A DNA stretch of 64,000 nucleotides from Marchantia polymorpha subsp. ruderalis (Eukaryota > Streptophyta > Marchantiopsida > Marchantiales > Marchantiaceae), in contig AP031354.1 of assembly GCA_037833965.1 (NCBI GenBank), positions 31,598,001 through 31,662,000 of the forward strand, read 5' to 3'. Numbering within the stretch: position 1 is the first letter of the stretch; each line of letters begins with the position of its first letter. Positions 1 through 12,600 of this stretch are shown piece after piece. Below the pieces are notes generated by a model that saw nothing but the letters and a program-made list of their open reading frames with translations, did no database searches and was not told where the DNA came from. Both the position numbers and the translations under genes were made by a program.

Positions 1-2450
1 CAACCCAGCAAATTCCTCTACTTGCTCTTTGGTTGGGTGTTCTCCCCTCTCTACGGGTAGCCTCATTACACTTATTTTACCTGAAGCGACTGCATTTTCT
101 ATTGCACTCTGAGCAATGGGTTGGGCTGATTCTTCTCTCATATCAACGATCGTCTTAAAGCCCTTGGTTAAAAGCCACTCTAAACCCTCCTCCGTAACTT
201 GACCACCGCGCCAAAAAGCCACATCTTCATCCTTGTGCAACGCTCTCGCATTCTTTGACGGTCTTAATCTCACTACAGCGAGATTCGGAATGTCCGCGTG
301 CTTGGGAAGCCCGTCCGGTCTCATAAACCCAGAGTCTAAGCAGGCGTTTTTAAGCTTCAACATGCTTCTTCTAACAGCCAGACGCTGTACGCTGTCAGCT
401 GGCAACAAGCTTTCTAAGGCTGTTTCTAATGGTCTGCAGCATTCTCTCACCTCTGATCTAAACTTTGCGAATGGAGGCGGTTCATCTAATGGAGCCTCCT
501 CTTGCGGCCTGCCCACACTCGTCGAGCATAATAGGTCTGTCTTGCGTATATGAAGCAGAGACATTATGTGCGCTAGACCTGCTGCGACGTTTTCTTCGAC
601 TAGAGACACATCCCCTCTATCAGGACCTGCCCCAACGTCAGAGCTTGCTATGGCGCTGTAGCTACGAAGAGCATCCATCACGGTTGTGTGCAGACTTTCG
701 GCATGCCTATGAAGCCGACAAAAGGCTTCGATTTCCGCCAGATCGCCCGTGGGTGGTCCAAACCAGAACAGCCGACTCTCTTCCCTTGCCTAGAGAAGAT
801 AAAGGTTGTCAGAAAAAACAGTTTGAAGCGTTGGGCACTGTCTTCTGCTTTTCGTGCGATTGAAAATTCGACAGCCCTATCGGAAAATTCGGATCATGAA
901 CTACAACAGACGGGCGTCAAGCATTCACTTATGTTACTGAGGTACAGTCGCAAGGATGAGTCTTTACTATAAAATAATTCCCCTGAACATTTCATAATAC
1001 CCTGGAGGAATGCAAGACAGACCATTTTCATCTATATGCTGTGGACTTAAATCCCTCAATGCTTCATGGTTATTCAACTTGGCTGCAGTAGGTTCACTAC
1101 AACTTCTGGAGACCAGATCGGTCCGACCTAGGGCACCAAATGACATAAAAAAAGTGGCAGGATACCATGGCCCCTAGCCGTTATTTCGCATTTAAGGAAA
1201 AGAAAACACAAGACCCAGAAAGTTTCGGATTTCTTTTTGATAGACTCGTTCGAGGCAAGTTCATAATATAAAAAACCCGGGAGCGAGTGAATAAGTTTAT
1301 GACTCCACAACTGTGGACGCAAGACCCTATTATAATTCCATGGCCTGCTCTTATAATTGGCGATCAATGATCTCCCAGGAAAAGCATGTAGTGGAAATAA
1401 CACACCAGTACTATAATGTAGTGAAAGCTGAATGGAAGCATCCTATTGAGTTGCTTTCGTCTGTCAATCATCCAGCGAGAAAATCGGACAGAACAAAGGC
1501 AAGGACAAATGTCTTTGAGGCAAAACAATACAACCAAGACACTGAGTATTGGTAAGTGTAAGGAAGGGATCATCTCAAGGTTGTAGGCTTCAAACTCTTT
1601 CTCGTTTGACAAGGGCCACCCTTAGTACATGCATACGGGCAATCAGTTGGTGCTATTCCAAGGCCCTACTCTTGCACCGTGACATTATGTGCAATGATTG
1701 GGAGGCAAGTATTGTCGACACAATTGAGTTCCAAGACCGCACCTTGATGAGGATGACAATGATGTCGTTGTACACCTTACAGACCGGACATAATGGCATT
1801 TTCAAAGTACAACTTGGGACGTGACATAATGAGCTGACAGAAATTACTATATTTTAATGAGCACAACCAACAAATGCTACCAATTTCGTGGTACAGAATC
1901 AACCCAAAATTTCAAGAACAAGATTAGAGAAAAAGAATCCACACTTTACCTGAAATTGAATTGCTTGCTCGATCGAAGCTAAAGCCGTCCAGTCCACAGA
2001 CGGAGGCTCCCCTGAATCTCCGTCATAGGCTAAGCACCTCAATTTCTTTCTAGAAGAAGAAGCCCGATTCATCCGGGGTCGACCACTGAAGATTTCATCC
2101 TCATTGTCACCACGGAGCCAGTGACATCCAGAGCAAAATGCTCTTCTATAACCTCTTCTGTACACGACCTGTATCTCATGACTTTTAATGCTACCCTGTT
2201 GCACTCTACTAATTGCTCGCCACCGAGACGAAGATATGATCGAAGACGAGCAACTCTTAAATTTAATAACGGAGTCTTGACGGCGAGACCAATTTGAAGC
2301 AGACGATAAATCACACTGGTTTCTCTTGATTGCCGTACCGGGGACGCGCTGAGCTTTCCAAGACGCAGGCTTTCCTACAAGAAACCCCTTAGTGCCTCCA
2401 CGGATGACAGAGGATTCCTGCGAGCACAAAAAGGTCGAAGACGGACCCAT
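1..2450 (-). CDS. NADK2: NAD kinase 2, chloroplastic (N-terminal part, runs off left edge)
   Basis: Phosphorylates NAD to NADP in the chloroplast stroma. Two exons are visible: 2450-1950 (167 codons) and 789 to the window edge (263 codons), joined in phase 0 across a 1160-bp intron (donor CAG/GTAAAG, acceptor TCTCTAG). Exon 1 is rich in Ser, Arg and Lys and poor in acidic residues, as expected of a transit peptide. Exon 2 has the plant NADK2-specific N-terminal region: a FGPPTGDLAEIEAF segment, then near residues 355-430 the tyrosine-phosphatase-like stretch AFWRGGQVTEEGLEWL...GFKTIVDMR. The catalytic kinase domain lies beyond the edge. The ATG at 2450 follows an in-frame TAG only five codons upstream, which fixes the start. 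Identity rests on recognising this plant family; the exact intron edges are inferred. Confidence 0.86.
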
Positions 2451-3963
2451 TTCCGCTCGAATCTACAAGCTGTGACCTCGCGGCATCAATCAGGATTGGA
2501 GTGGGGACGCCCGCCGACTACCGAATGGCCGGAGGAGTGGAGGTCGAATCTGAAGATTTGGAAAAAGTACATGGCAAGAACAAACCGTCTCTCTGCTTCA
2601 TCGACAATTTCGATTCAGATTGTCCGACCATGTATTCCTCCCAACACGTCTTCCGTCCAATCATGCGTGCGCCACCCACGAGCTCGCTCGCTGAACCTCC
2701 CGGTCCCTCTCCTCTCCTCTCCAAAGGCTCCGTTCCCTTCCCTTCTCTTTCCCTCCCTTCCCCAGCTCGAAACTCGAAGCGAATCCCCACTTCCCTTCCC
2801 GACCACTCCGCAAATGTTCTGTATCGCGAGTATTCCGCTCGACAATCGCAGCCCTCGTCGCTAGCTGCGCTCCGTGATTCCTCGGCTTGCGCTACTGCTA
2901 CACCGTCGTCGCCACGGTCCCGGTCCTACTCGTCGCAGCGCGGGACTACGGACCAACGACGATCCACCAACCACCACCTGCTCCGATTACACAGCTTCCG
3001 CTGCAGCTGCTGCTGCTTCTTCTCGTCCTCGTCGTCCTTCGCTCCGCAGCCCCCCATCGTCAAAGGACGAGACGAGGCGAGGCGGACGACCATCGACGAA
3101 CGCACGCTCCGCGCTGAACGAGACGATCCGCCCGATCGGTTCACAGCGCGGGGTCCAAACCTCATCCGGTGTCCGCAGCATCGATCAGCCGGTGCGCTCG
3201 CCCGCCGGTCACCGGGTAACTGACGCGCGCACTGAGCTCAGGAGAACAACAAAAGACGACGCCGACATGGGAACGGATGACAAACGTATGGAGCGTACGA
3301 ATTCGTCCCGTGCCCGACGAGCCTCGCCAGGCCACCACGCCACTCGCTGTCTCTCGTGGCTGGCTTTCCCTTCCGCCATCGCCCGCGTTCCCGTGCGCGC
3401 CTTCGGATGCACGCGATCGACGGACAAGCTCGCCCTCGGGTGCGAGGCTGCCAGTAGTGCCCTTGTGGGCCATCATCACCTTCTTCCTCTTCCTCTTCCT
3501 CGTCCTCGTCCTCGTGCTGCAGCCCGGAGACTGTATGGAAAACGGAGGTGCTTTTCATCGCTATCCGCCCGTCCCTGCGAGCGTCGCGTGAAGAGTGGAC
3601 GAGAGTTCAGTTCATGGCCGACGATCGCCTCGGATCTCATGCTGCTGTGCCTAATTTCAGCCCCGCCTCTCCCACTCCTCGTGGCACGGTGCGCCAGGGA
3701 CCGGGCAGCCACAGGCCCCGACCTCGACGAATCGAGTGGGTGCCCTTCCATCGGCCTTGACTGATTGTTTGCTTCCCGTGCGAATCAATGTTCGTACTCC
3801 AACCCCGGTTTCCAGCACGAGCTACGGTGCGCACGTGCGCATTCGCTATCCCAGATGAGCCTAACATTCAGCCGTGGCTCACGCTGCGGCAGCCGCAATC
3901 GTCTACTCGGTTGGATCGAAACGCCATCCGCATATCAACCACGTAAGAGGACTCACCTTTCAT
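2451..3963. other. Promoter/5' leader region of the NADK2-like gene
   Basis: About 1.5 kb of GC- and CT-rich sequence upstream of the NADK2 start, with CTCC, CGTCGT and GCTGCT runs. Long open frames occur on both strands (for example 2501-3223 and 2874-3764 plus), but they are Arg/Ser/Pro-rich, overlap one another in several frames and show no domain. I read them as compositional. It probably contains the promoter and a long 5' UTR. Confidence 0.5.
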
Positions 3964-4209
3964 TAGGCGTGGTCACGTAGCCAGCTAGGGCATCAAATTT
4001 GGCCAGCTAGCCGTGGGCTAATCGGCTATCGGCCGAAATATTCGGCCAAAAAATAATAAGTGTTTATTGGATAATTTTGGCACAACTGGACGAAATAATC
4101 GGCCGAAACTCAGACTCGATCCGAGTTTTCGGCTCGTTTTCGGACGGATTGCGGTGGCAATATTTATCTGTGACCCGGCTAGACGATAGCCGAGCCGTGA
4201 GCATCCCTA
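3964..4209. mobile_element. hAT-type MITE (non-autonomous DNA transposon), 246 bp
   Basis: The ends are TAGGCGTGGTCACG on the left and, read inwards from the right, TAGGGATGCTCACG: 11 of 14 positions match, with the TAGGG-like terminus typical of hAT elements. The element is flanked by a perfect 8-bp direct repeat CCTTTCAT at 3956-3963 and 4210-4217, the target-site length of hAT transposons. The interior carries several CGGCCGAAA-type subterminal motifs and no coding sequence. The intact duplication suggests a fairly recent insertion. Confidence 0.82.
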
Positions 4210-4217
4210 CCTTTCAT

Positions 4218-6035
4218 TCACAGTCTTCATGCTTGTGACAGGAAAAGGCAAAAGAGCGATCTTCAAGCGATCGGCAGTCTGAGCTCAATGTACCGACAGT
4301 TATAAGCCATATATCCAATGGACTAAAGATATAGGGACAGAAACTCTCGCTTGTGGGGATATAAGGGATTGTGCTGAACTGACGCCGCAAGTGCTCTCGC
4401 TCAGGTTGGAGTTCCTTCTTTCGTTCCGTGGCCTTCGTGGGGACAGCCGTTGGAAGGACCCATAGAAGGGAATCCGGGGGATGAGAAAATAGGGCTTCAC
4501 GTTATGGGGCTCGAGGAGTGCACATGGTGCGTCGCTTCGTTTTGTTGCTTGCTTGTGCTACTCGTGTGTGTCTGAGATGATGTTCCCCGTGTGCACTGGA
4601 GTCGCTTACGAGGTCTGGATGGCGGACTGTCATCTGTGCCCACTGGACAAGAACGCCTCGACTTTGAGCTCCCATGGAAAGCGAACTGTCGTTAGGTTTT
4701 TCTCCGCAGTCGCATTCATTGTTTCTCACTTTAGTCCACTTCATCCTTCTCCCAACGGAGTCACTTTCTACCTAGTTAACGATTTTCGATGGAAAACAAG
4801 AAGCGATCTTCAAATTCTCCTGCACACTTACTTCCTGAGCCAACCGGGAAAGAACGCGTGACACACCAGTGTGTAACCAGTCAAACTTTTTCCCGTAAAT
4901 GGGGCCTGATTGTTTACACAAATTGATTTGGGTGAAATCAGTGTGGAAAACTTTGATAAAGAACAACTGACTATGAAGTCAAATAATTCGATTACAACAG
5001 TGAAAACCACCTCAGGCTATCCAAAATGACTTTTAAACCATCGAGGATCCAATTCCAAATTATGTCTTCTCATTTCTCCAACCCAAATTTAGTATAAAAG
5101 CATGTCTGCTGTTCGATACTTTTGGGAACTCATTATTCCCAATAATCCAATCCTCAATGATTAAAAAATTGCGTACTAATACACAATCTTTTCATATAAG
5201 TATCACCTATATTGATCTTGTACACACATTTACTTGAGAAATATAAATATGCTTAATGAGTCCATGGATATGAATGATGTAGTTAAAATATTCATCTCTC
5301 TTACTCATGAATCCTAACCTGCACTAAGGAATAATTAAAAATCAGGGTTTAGAGAATTTCTCACTGACAAAAACTTCTCAGTTTTTGAATTTATGTTTAT
5401 TCTGAATTTTTTTTTTATTTTGCATATGGATGATCTATGCTTGAATGTAGGCTACAAAAAAATTTTTTAGAACTTAATCATTCTAAATATTATTTTTCAA
5501 TATAAATAATAAAATTAAAAGTTGTTATCCAATGTTTAAAAAGGAAAATTCCCATTATTATTACTTACGAAATCTCAAAACATTGATATACAATTTAATT
5601 ATACTAGCATCGATCATGATCAATTACATTCAATTCTATCATCATAATCAACCTACCAAACAGGTAAGCACATTTAACATTTTATATTCATATTGTTTAA
5701 ATTTCTTATTTTTAAGAATGATATGGAAATTAATATATGGTTAAAAATTATTATCGAAATCTTGACTATGCTGATAGATTAAAAAAATTCGATTATCAAT
5801 TTTACTCTAAATAATAAGTCATAAAATGTTTTTGTAAGCATGGAAAGTAAATGTAAAGAAACATAAGACTTTACTATGTCTATTCATAATTCTTGAGAGA
5901 TAAATTTAAAAATTCAGAAAACAAATTACTGAATAATAAACTACAGTAAAACAAAAGTAATTTTATTTTATAATGAAAAATGCTCAAACAGTCATTTAAA
6001 GCCAAATGGTTAAGTTATTATTCTTCTATGTATAT
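4218..6035. other. Intergenic DNA, increasingly AT-rich
   Basis: Mixed-composition sequence to about 5.0 kb, then strongly AT-rich. Open frames at 4553-4861 (plus) and 4300-4500 (minus) have no recognisable domain and no splice partners. I see no gene here. Confidence 0.5.
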
Positions 6036-6102
6036 AATAGAAATTTCTTTTGAAAATGGTGAACTTTTTCAAAAGTTCACAATTTTCAAAAGAAATTCTA
6101 TA
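6036..6102. repeat. Near-perfect inverted repeat (about 30-bp arms, very short loop)
   Basis: Left arm 6039-6068 and right arm 6071-6099 are reverse complements apart from one mismatch and one extra A; the centre is a TC dinucleotide. A transcript from either strand would fold into one long hairpin. It lies inside AT-rich DNA with no gene nearby. It may be a relic of a foldback element or a small-RNA precursor; nothing in the sequence decides between these. Confidence 0.8.
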
Positions 6103-7130
6103 AGTCTTAAAGTACAGAAATCAGAATAGACGCTTAAATCATTCTAACTTCTTCAATTTTTGCCAGTATTCTATCAAATTAAATAATAATAGGAAAAAAA
6201 GAATAACTACATTATGAAAAAATTCATAATTAATCCAGCAAGATCCTTTGAATTCCATATTGAAATGATCATAAAAATATTTTTTTAGAATTATACTGAT
6301 ACATAATTCTATTTATAATTTTGATCACATTAATAATTGAAATGAGTATAATTAAATTATAATATGCATGTGAAATAATCAATGCATCAAAATACATCTG
6401 TCAAACAGTCAGATAGACATCAGTTTTATAATAATAAGTTTTACTAACTTTTTCCGTTATAGTGTTTTGTGTGCATAAACTTGCTCTTAAGTACAATCAA
6501 ATTAACAAATAACACTCAGGATGATATCTTTACAGCAACACAGTGATTCAAAATTTTATGATTGTGATTTTATCAATAAAATTATTAATATAATAATTTA
6601 TTATCAATCATACACTAATACACTATATTTTATTTTTTTGAATTTCATATACATATATGAGCAGACTTTGTGTAACATATAATTTTAATTTTTGTTTACT
6701 TGACCCACCATCTATACATACCAATATTATGTTTCATCAAGAAATAATTTTGACTATAAGTTATAAATGACTTATTTTTACAATTAGCACACAGTTCTGA
6801 ATTAAATTTCTATTTTATTTCGAATTATTACTTTGTATATACTCAATAAACATAAACCTACATTAATATTTAGCTTATCCTATTACCTTGTGAATTTTTG
6901 AAATATTTTCAATTGATTTATTTAAATTAACTGATTTGAAATAAAATTTGTTTAAAACAACAATGATTTCAATTACTCATCTGTTTCAGAATCTGATATC
7001 ACTCAGTTCAAGAAGTTGGATCTTTGAATATAAATATAAACCAAAGCTACAACTAATGCATTTTATAATTTAAATATTATTACCAAAATTCATAAAAATA
7101 GATTTTGAATACCTGAATATAGATCATGCA
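6103..7130. other. AT-rich intergenic DNA
   Basis: Strongly AT-rich, with frequent stops in all frames. No gene, RNA gene or retroelement domain seen. Confidence 0.55.
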
Positions 7131-7520
7131 ATTTGTGCACTCAGTTCGCAGGGTCGCCCTTACTCCGCTCGCCACTCGACTGCACTGCATTTTGCTGCGT
7201 TTTTTTGGCTGATTTGAGGTACGATCTGGGCCTTCTTTTGGCACTTTGAGCTGTGTCTTGCATGAAACTCTTCAGGTTTTGCTCGCAGGGTTCTGCTGGC
7301 TGCATTACTGTGAAGCTTTTCTTCTTGAGGTGCCCGGCCGTAATTTGTGCATTCAGTTTGCAGGGTCGCCGTTACTCTGCTCACCACTGGACCGGGCTGC
7401 TTTTTGCTGCTTTTTTCGGCTGATTTGAGGTACGATCTGGGCCTTTTTTGGCACTTTGAGCTGTGTCTTGCGTGAAGCTCTTCAGTTTTTGCTCGCAGGG
7501 TTCTGCAGGCTGCATTACTG
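7131..7520. repeat. Two-copy tandem duplication, period about 212 bp
   Basis: Copy 1 (7131-7310) and copy 2 (7343-7520) both begin ATTTGTGCA(C/T)TCAG, share GCTGATTTGAGGTACGATCT and GCACTTTGAGCTGTGTCTTG, and end GGCTGCATTACTG. Divergence is modest: scattered substitutions and small indels. The GC-rich block stands out sharply from AT-rich flanks and may be a piece of an inserted element. Open frames across it (7160-7387 minus, 7246-7428 plus) follow the repeat and look non-coding. Confidence 0.85.
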
Positions 7521-8640
7521 GGTTGTTAGCTTGGCGGAGTGCTTTGCACATGCTTTAGAGATTGTATTTGATGTATATTTAAGGAGGATCGGTGAGAATT
7601 AGAGCTGCAGAGTTTGGAAACAGGCAAGATGCTGGTTACGATAGGCGATCGTCTCTGTATGAGTAGAGACAGCAAGTGAAAACTAAAACTTCTTTTCTTC
7701 ACAAAGAAAACTTTTAAATAACTTCACTCATTATTATATACATCTCCTCATTCCTTCATACGTTAATTATCGCTAGTTCTTGAACGGGATAAGTTAGTGT
7801 ACATTGTCAAAAATCAGTTTATAATTTTAAAGATAATTGAAGGATGGATCAGGTGTTCAATTCAAAATTTATCTTGAATATTTTTCTCTTCTGTATTTCA
7901 TGTACAGTATGTAAATTTAAGCAGAATAAGTTCTATGAAAAACATCAAATGATAAAGCTATATTGGATGTAAGAACACTGATCAGTTGGCATTTTTTCTC
8001 GTAGGGCTTGGATTGTGAAGGTTTTTTATCAAAAAAATTGTATGATTGATGATTTGCTTTTCATATGTTCTTCACTAAAATTTTCCTTTTTAATTATCAT
8101 ATTGTATCTACCCAAGTTGTTCTAAGCATATTTGTGAAAACATGTATGAGTTTGTTGTAACCTATATAAGAATTATCATGTGCAAATTGGTGACAATGTT
8201 AAGTTTTCATGTCATTGATGTATGTACTTTCAATGTATGAATAGTTTCACGCTAGTTAGATAGACTGATTTATACATTTGAAACATAAATCAAGTTTCTA
8301 GAATATAAAATTGAAAACTGTCAAAGCTGATCGTAAAGAAGTGTTTAGTAATTTACATATGCTACAATATAATTTTTCTTCCAACAGTGGTAGAGAACAA
8401 CAAGATAGACATTGAAAAAACAACAACATTATTAACTTGAATTTCTTTTTTCCATAAATTAATTACATTTCAACACTACATAGATCTTTATTATGTTCTT
8501 CAATGTACGTTCTCACTAGTATATCCCCCACCAGGCCAATCTCACCAGCTAGTGAAACAGTCTACAAATATTGGGCTATAGACAATTTTATGTCCCTTTG
8601 TTTATTGAGGGAGTTATTAAAATATTACAAATGATGATGT
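7521..8640. other. AT-rich intergenic DNA
   Basis: No coding signal seen. The part near 8.6 kb could hold the 3' end of the minus-strand Prune-like gene: TTTATT at 8599 reads AATAAA on the minus strand. Confidence 0.4.
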
Positions 8641-8665
8641 TAAGGTCCCGTCAGAGGCACATACT

Positions 8666-8744
8666 GTACTAGAAGGATGTGGACACTGTACATACTGCAG
8701 TTGACAAGTGTTTCTCGTATAACAATACAGTACATGCACCGTAC
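8666..8744. promoter_or_regulatory. Cluster of four GTAC cores
   Basis: GTAC occurs at 8666, 8688, 8730 and 8741, mostly in the context (A/C)(C/T)GTAC or CAGTAC. GTAC is the core bound by plant SBP-box and copper-response regulators, so this could be a regulatory patch. It lies 3' of the Prune-like gene with no obvious downstream promoter, so the role is speculative. Confidence 0.2.
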
Positions 8745-9511
8745 AGTATGCCTGGCCCTGCAGTTGGAATGTCGAAGTCGACGGAAAAGATTCTGCACGG
8801 TGGGGGGAGTGTGACATCGCCGTGACGGCGACCGCTGATTGCTAATATACTGAGTATCGAAGTCGATTACATGATACATTAGACACAGTATGGCCAAAGA
8901 TTCCACGAGGAACGAGGGAGGGGAGGGTTTGTTGCGGAAGGATGAGGGAATTCGAGAAACAGATGAGTGCGGTCATGATCCCCGTCTCGCATGTTATCCT
9001 CATGTCGTCGTCGTGTTGTGATAATCGAATCAGACTGCGACCGTAGGCAGGCAGGCAAGCAGGCAGTCGGTAGATTGGGAGCAATGGTGCAGGGACAGTC
9101 GGGCACTGGGGATGGGAGCTAGCGATGGGAGCATGTTTAATCAATTAGCTGATGGTGAGCTTTTCACAATATCTTTTCCTACTCCGGGAGCTGCTGGCCA
9201 AATCTGATCTGGAGCCGTGTGCAGAAAGTCAACAGCGGCCACAGAAGCGCAAGTACAATCGAAGACCATAGGTCACTGAAATTGCCGCGTGTTCACTGTG
9301 GGCTGACGCCGGCCCCAGGGGCGGCCCAGTGCTACGGAGCTACATTAGTAGGCGACTGCGGACTTTCTCGTCGTAGCAACTATCCCTTGCAAAGGAGGCT
9401 TGTGTGCGTCTGCATCACCATATTCATCCCCTACGCACATTAGCGTACTGTTTTCGCAGACACCAGTCCATTCCAGTCCAGTCGCCAGTGGATCTGATCT
9501 AGATCCGATGC

Positions 9512-9591
9512 TCAGGCTGATATCGGCTGGTGGGCCTCGCTCAGCTTTTGCAGGACTGAGATGCCGAAAATCTATCTAGAATCGCAATGCA

Positions 9592-9624
<33 letters not shown>

Positions 9625-12600
9625 GCAAGCGAGCTACTCCGTATTGTACACAAATGATGGCGTCGAGGATCTTAGGCAGGAGGGCGAGAAGAGGTAGTTA
9701 CAGCGTACCTGTGGGCAGTCTGCTGAGTAAGCTCCGGGGTTGAGGTTTGTCAGTGGGATGGATGGTGGCGGGGCTGTTGGAGCGGCTTCTCTCAGACGAA
9801 GAAGAATTGGAGGTCGGCGAGCCGGAGGATCTGGAGTTGTCATCCGCCTCGCTGCTGAAAAGAGGGCTGCCTTTGGGCGAGAGTAGTTTCGTTTCGTTGG
9901 ACTTTTTGGCTTTGCGTGCCGGAGGAGGAGGAGGAGGAGGAGCGGGACGGGACGCATCTGTACATTGTTCCTCCGTGATCCCGTAGTATTTTTTGGCCAT
10001 TTTTAGAACCTCCGGATCTGAATACACCGTTCTCACTGGATCATAGACGGAGACATAAAGAAGACGAGGATGAGTACGCACCAGGATGAAGCGTCTGACA
10101 GACCCGACCTCTAACGGCTGATACTACTAAATATTGACAGAGTGGAGCCTGAGAGCACGAGCCCTTTCACCGAAAGCTACGATTGGTTGAGTGAGTACTC
10201 ACTGCGATCAAATAGACCGAATCGGCCCAAGGGGCCTGCTCCTGTGGACAGGTTCAAAAGCATTTGGTGGTCACGGCTCGTGGAAGTCGACGACTTGCTC
10301 AAGTTGTCTGTATCCATCAGCAAACCTGACAGCTGTACATGCCAAACAAATCCACTGCGTCAGATTACTGCTGCTACTTGTGTGCTATGTGGACTCATTC
10401 ATGCATATATATATCTATGTACTAGCGCTCGGCTGAAGTCCTATCGTCTTTATCGTCAGTCCTTCGTTCACGTCAGAAGAGCAGAGGATTTCAGACAACA
10501 AAATCTCTAACCTCGCCGGTCATGTACATACATGTCCCTCAACGGCCGTAGTCATATATGTTTCTGTGTCCTCAGAGTTCTGATCAGTGGAACTCTAATT
10601 CGTTCTAAATCCTATTATCTTCATCCTCTATGTAAATGAAACCAATGGAAAGTATATTTTACAGTGTGGCCAATTCGACTAACGTCATCTTTCACCTTTA
10701 TGAGTGGCTCAAAGCCCAATTGCCTTGTAAAGTTCGCCAATTAGTTCATTTGTCTATATATCTAATCATTTACACTAGTACCAATTAGACCAGGTTACTG
10801 GTGCCGCAAAGCGAGCACCTTTTAACGTCATCAGCAGCAAATATGGATTCATCAACCTGTGAGTATTATATAATGTATCTGCATGTCCACCGACCGACAA
10901 GTGATCACATGTCAAAATATCCAGAAAGTTATAGAACGGAAGAGGTTTGGCCGACCTTCGCCCAAAGGCGAGGTCTAAGAAGTGGTCATGGATCAAAGAC
11001 TCGCTGTGGAACTTACCAACAGTGTCTTGAGAAATGGGCTTGACCGTGACCAAAGAGGCTCAGCTTCTCGCACGATAGTCTCAGCCAGAAGAGTGCAGCA
11101 TGATCCGACCTGAGATATGACATTCCGAATATTCACGTCGTTGAGTTATGACTGATAGAAGACAGCAGAGGAGGACTGCAGCAAACTTTCCTCCTGGTGA
11201 ATCGAAGAATTGAATAAAATAAATTGAGCTCATCGCAGTTCACCTCATCGTTCTTCTTTAAGACATGTTCACCGACCAACATTGTCCTCGTTGTCGTGCC
11301 CACCTTCGATAACCCTTCAAAGTCCACCTGGTCGAAACCAACCATGACCGATTAATCAGGCACCACTGAACTCAGAATCGATGAATAAATTGGGTTGCAA
11401 TGTATCTGGATTAAAGAGAAACAACACCGAACTACAGTCGGGAATTAAACGCCGGAAAGGTGATTATCTGCGGAGAATTTATACAAGATTTACGTTGGTT
11501 TTTGTCATCACGAAGCTCGTCGTCAGACTGACTTTCCAATGAAGCTCAGGACTGATTGCACAAGTGAAGCTTCATGACAATTTCATGGAATCCTGGCAAA
11601 CATGAGATACACTTCCGGGAGCTTGATTACCTCGTCTGCAAAAAGAAGTGCCTTCACATCGAGGCCACTGACATTGAACAGCCATGCAGCGTCCAGATGA
11701 TCCTTCATTTGCCAGCGGGGAAAGTTGATCAGAGGCACAACGTTCCATCTTCCGGGCCCATTAGGCCTCTTCTCCAGAAAGTACGAGTAGCATATCGCCG
11801 AAACCATGGAGCCAATATCTGATTTTCGAGAAAGTTGAGTTCGAATATGGATGATATTCGTCTTGTCGAGGATTTCTGCCCTTACAATACTATAAATCTC
11901 ATCTGACAAAAATCAAAATGCCGAATGTCCTTCTAAGAACTCGGAGAATTGTCTCGAGAGAAAAACTTAATCCACCGCTGAAATTGCCAGCAAAAGATTC
12001 TCCTCGTGTGTGCACGTACCAGTGGGATGTTCAGTCGAGATGAATTTCAGATATCCTTTGCCGTTCGTCTGGCAAGACGAGTAGCACTCCCTCTTCGCTC
12101 TCAGGAACTCGTTCAGATCTGCTATCTCAGGACATTCGAGGAATTTCATCGTCCGCTTGGGTTGGCCATCAGTGTCTGTTTGGGCTTGGTCTGAATCTGC
12201 CTCGTGGGAAGAGATCGGAGGCTTTGGAGATGCTGCGTCTGTGGCAAAGAGGCTCTGGAGTCCCTGGAACTTCAGTGGACCAGAAGGGTTCGCAGGCGAC
12301 CTCGTGCTACCACTCTGATCGTGAAGATGCCGATGCGAGCTCTTCTTCTCGTGACGGCGCGACGATCCGTCCTTGCCATTGCTCTCGATCGACTGCGCGC
12401 TGCTGGTACTGAGGCGCGACCTTTCGAGGCCGCCATTTTCAGCGCCCGAATCAGCAGCAGGAGGAGGCTTCGGAAGACGATGAGCAGCAGCTGGACTCGT
12501 ATTCCTCGCCACATTTCCAAGCAGCTCCGCTGGTAGCTTCACGGTCCAAGGAGACGCCGAGGATCTTCCATCAGCTGCAGCCCTCTGAATCTGCTGCTGG

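Noticed and set aside
2501..3764. Long plus-strand frames of 240 and 296 codons upstream of NADK2
   Set aside because: Low-complexity Arg/Ser/Pro sequences, open in several overlapping frames, with no domain or splice logic; better explained by GC-rich leader DNA.
8842..9144. Minus-strand 100-codon frame downstream of the Prune-like stop
   Set aside because: It follows the proposed TGA at 9512 and has no domain; it is most likely 3' UTR or flank.
11110..11243. A possible extra Prune-like exon with the missing DHR motif
   Set aside because: I read all frames: each either hits a stop before VGSCC or does not keep phase, and no DHR-like text appears. A single 134-bp intron fits the phases.
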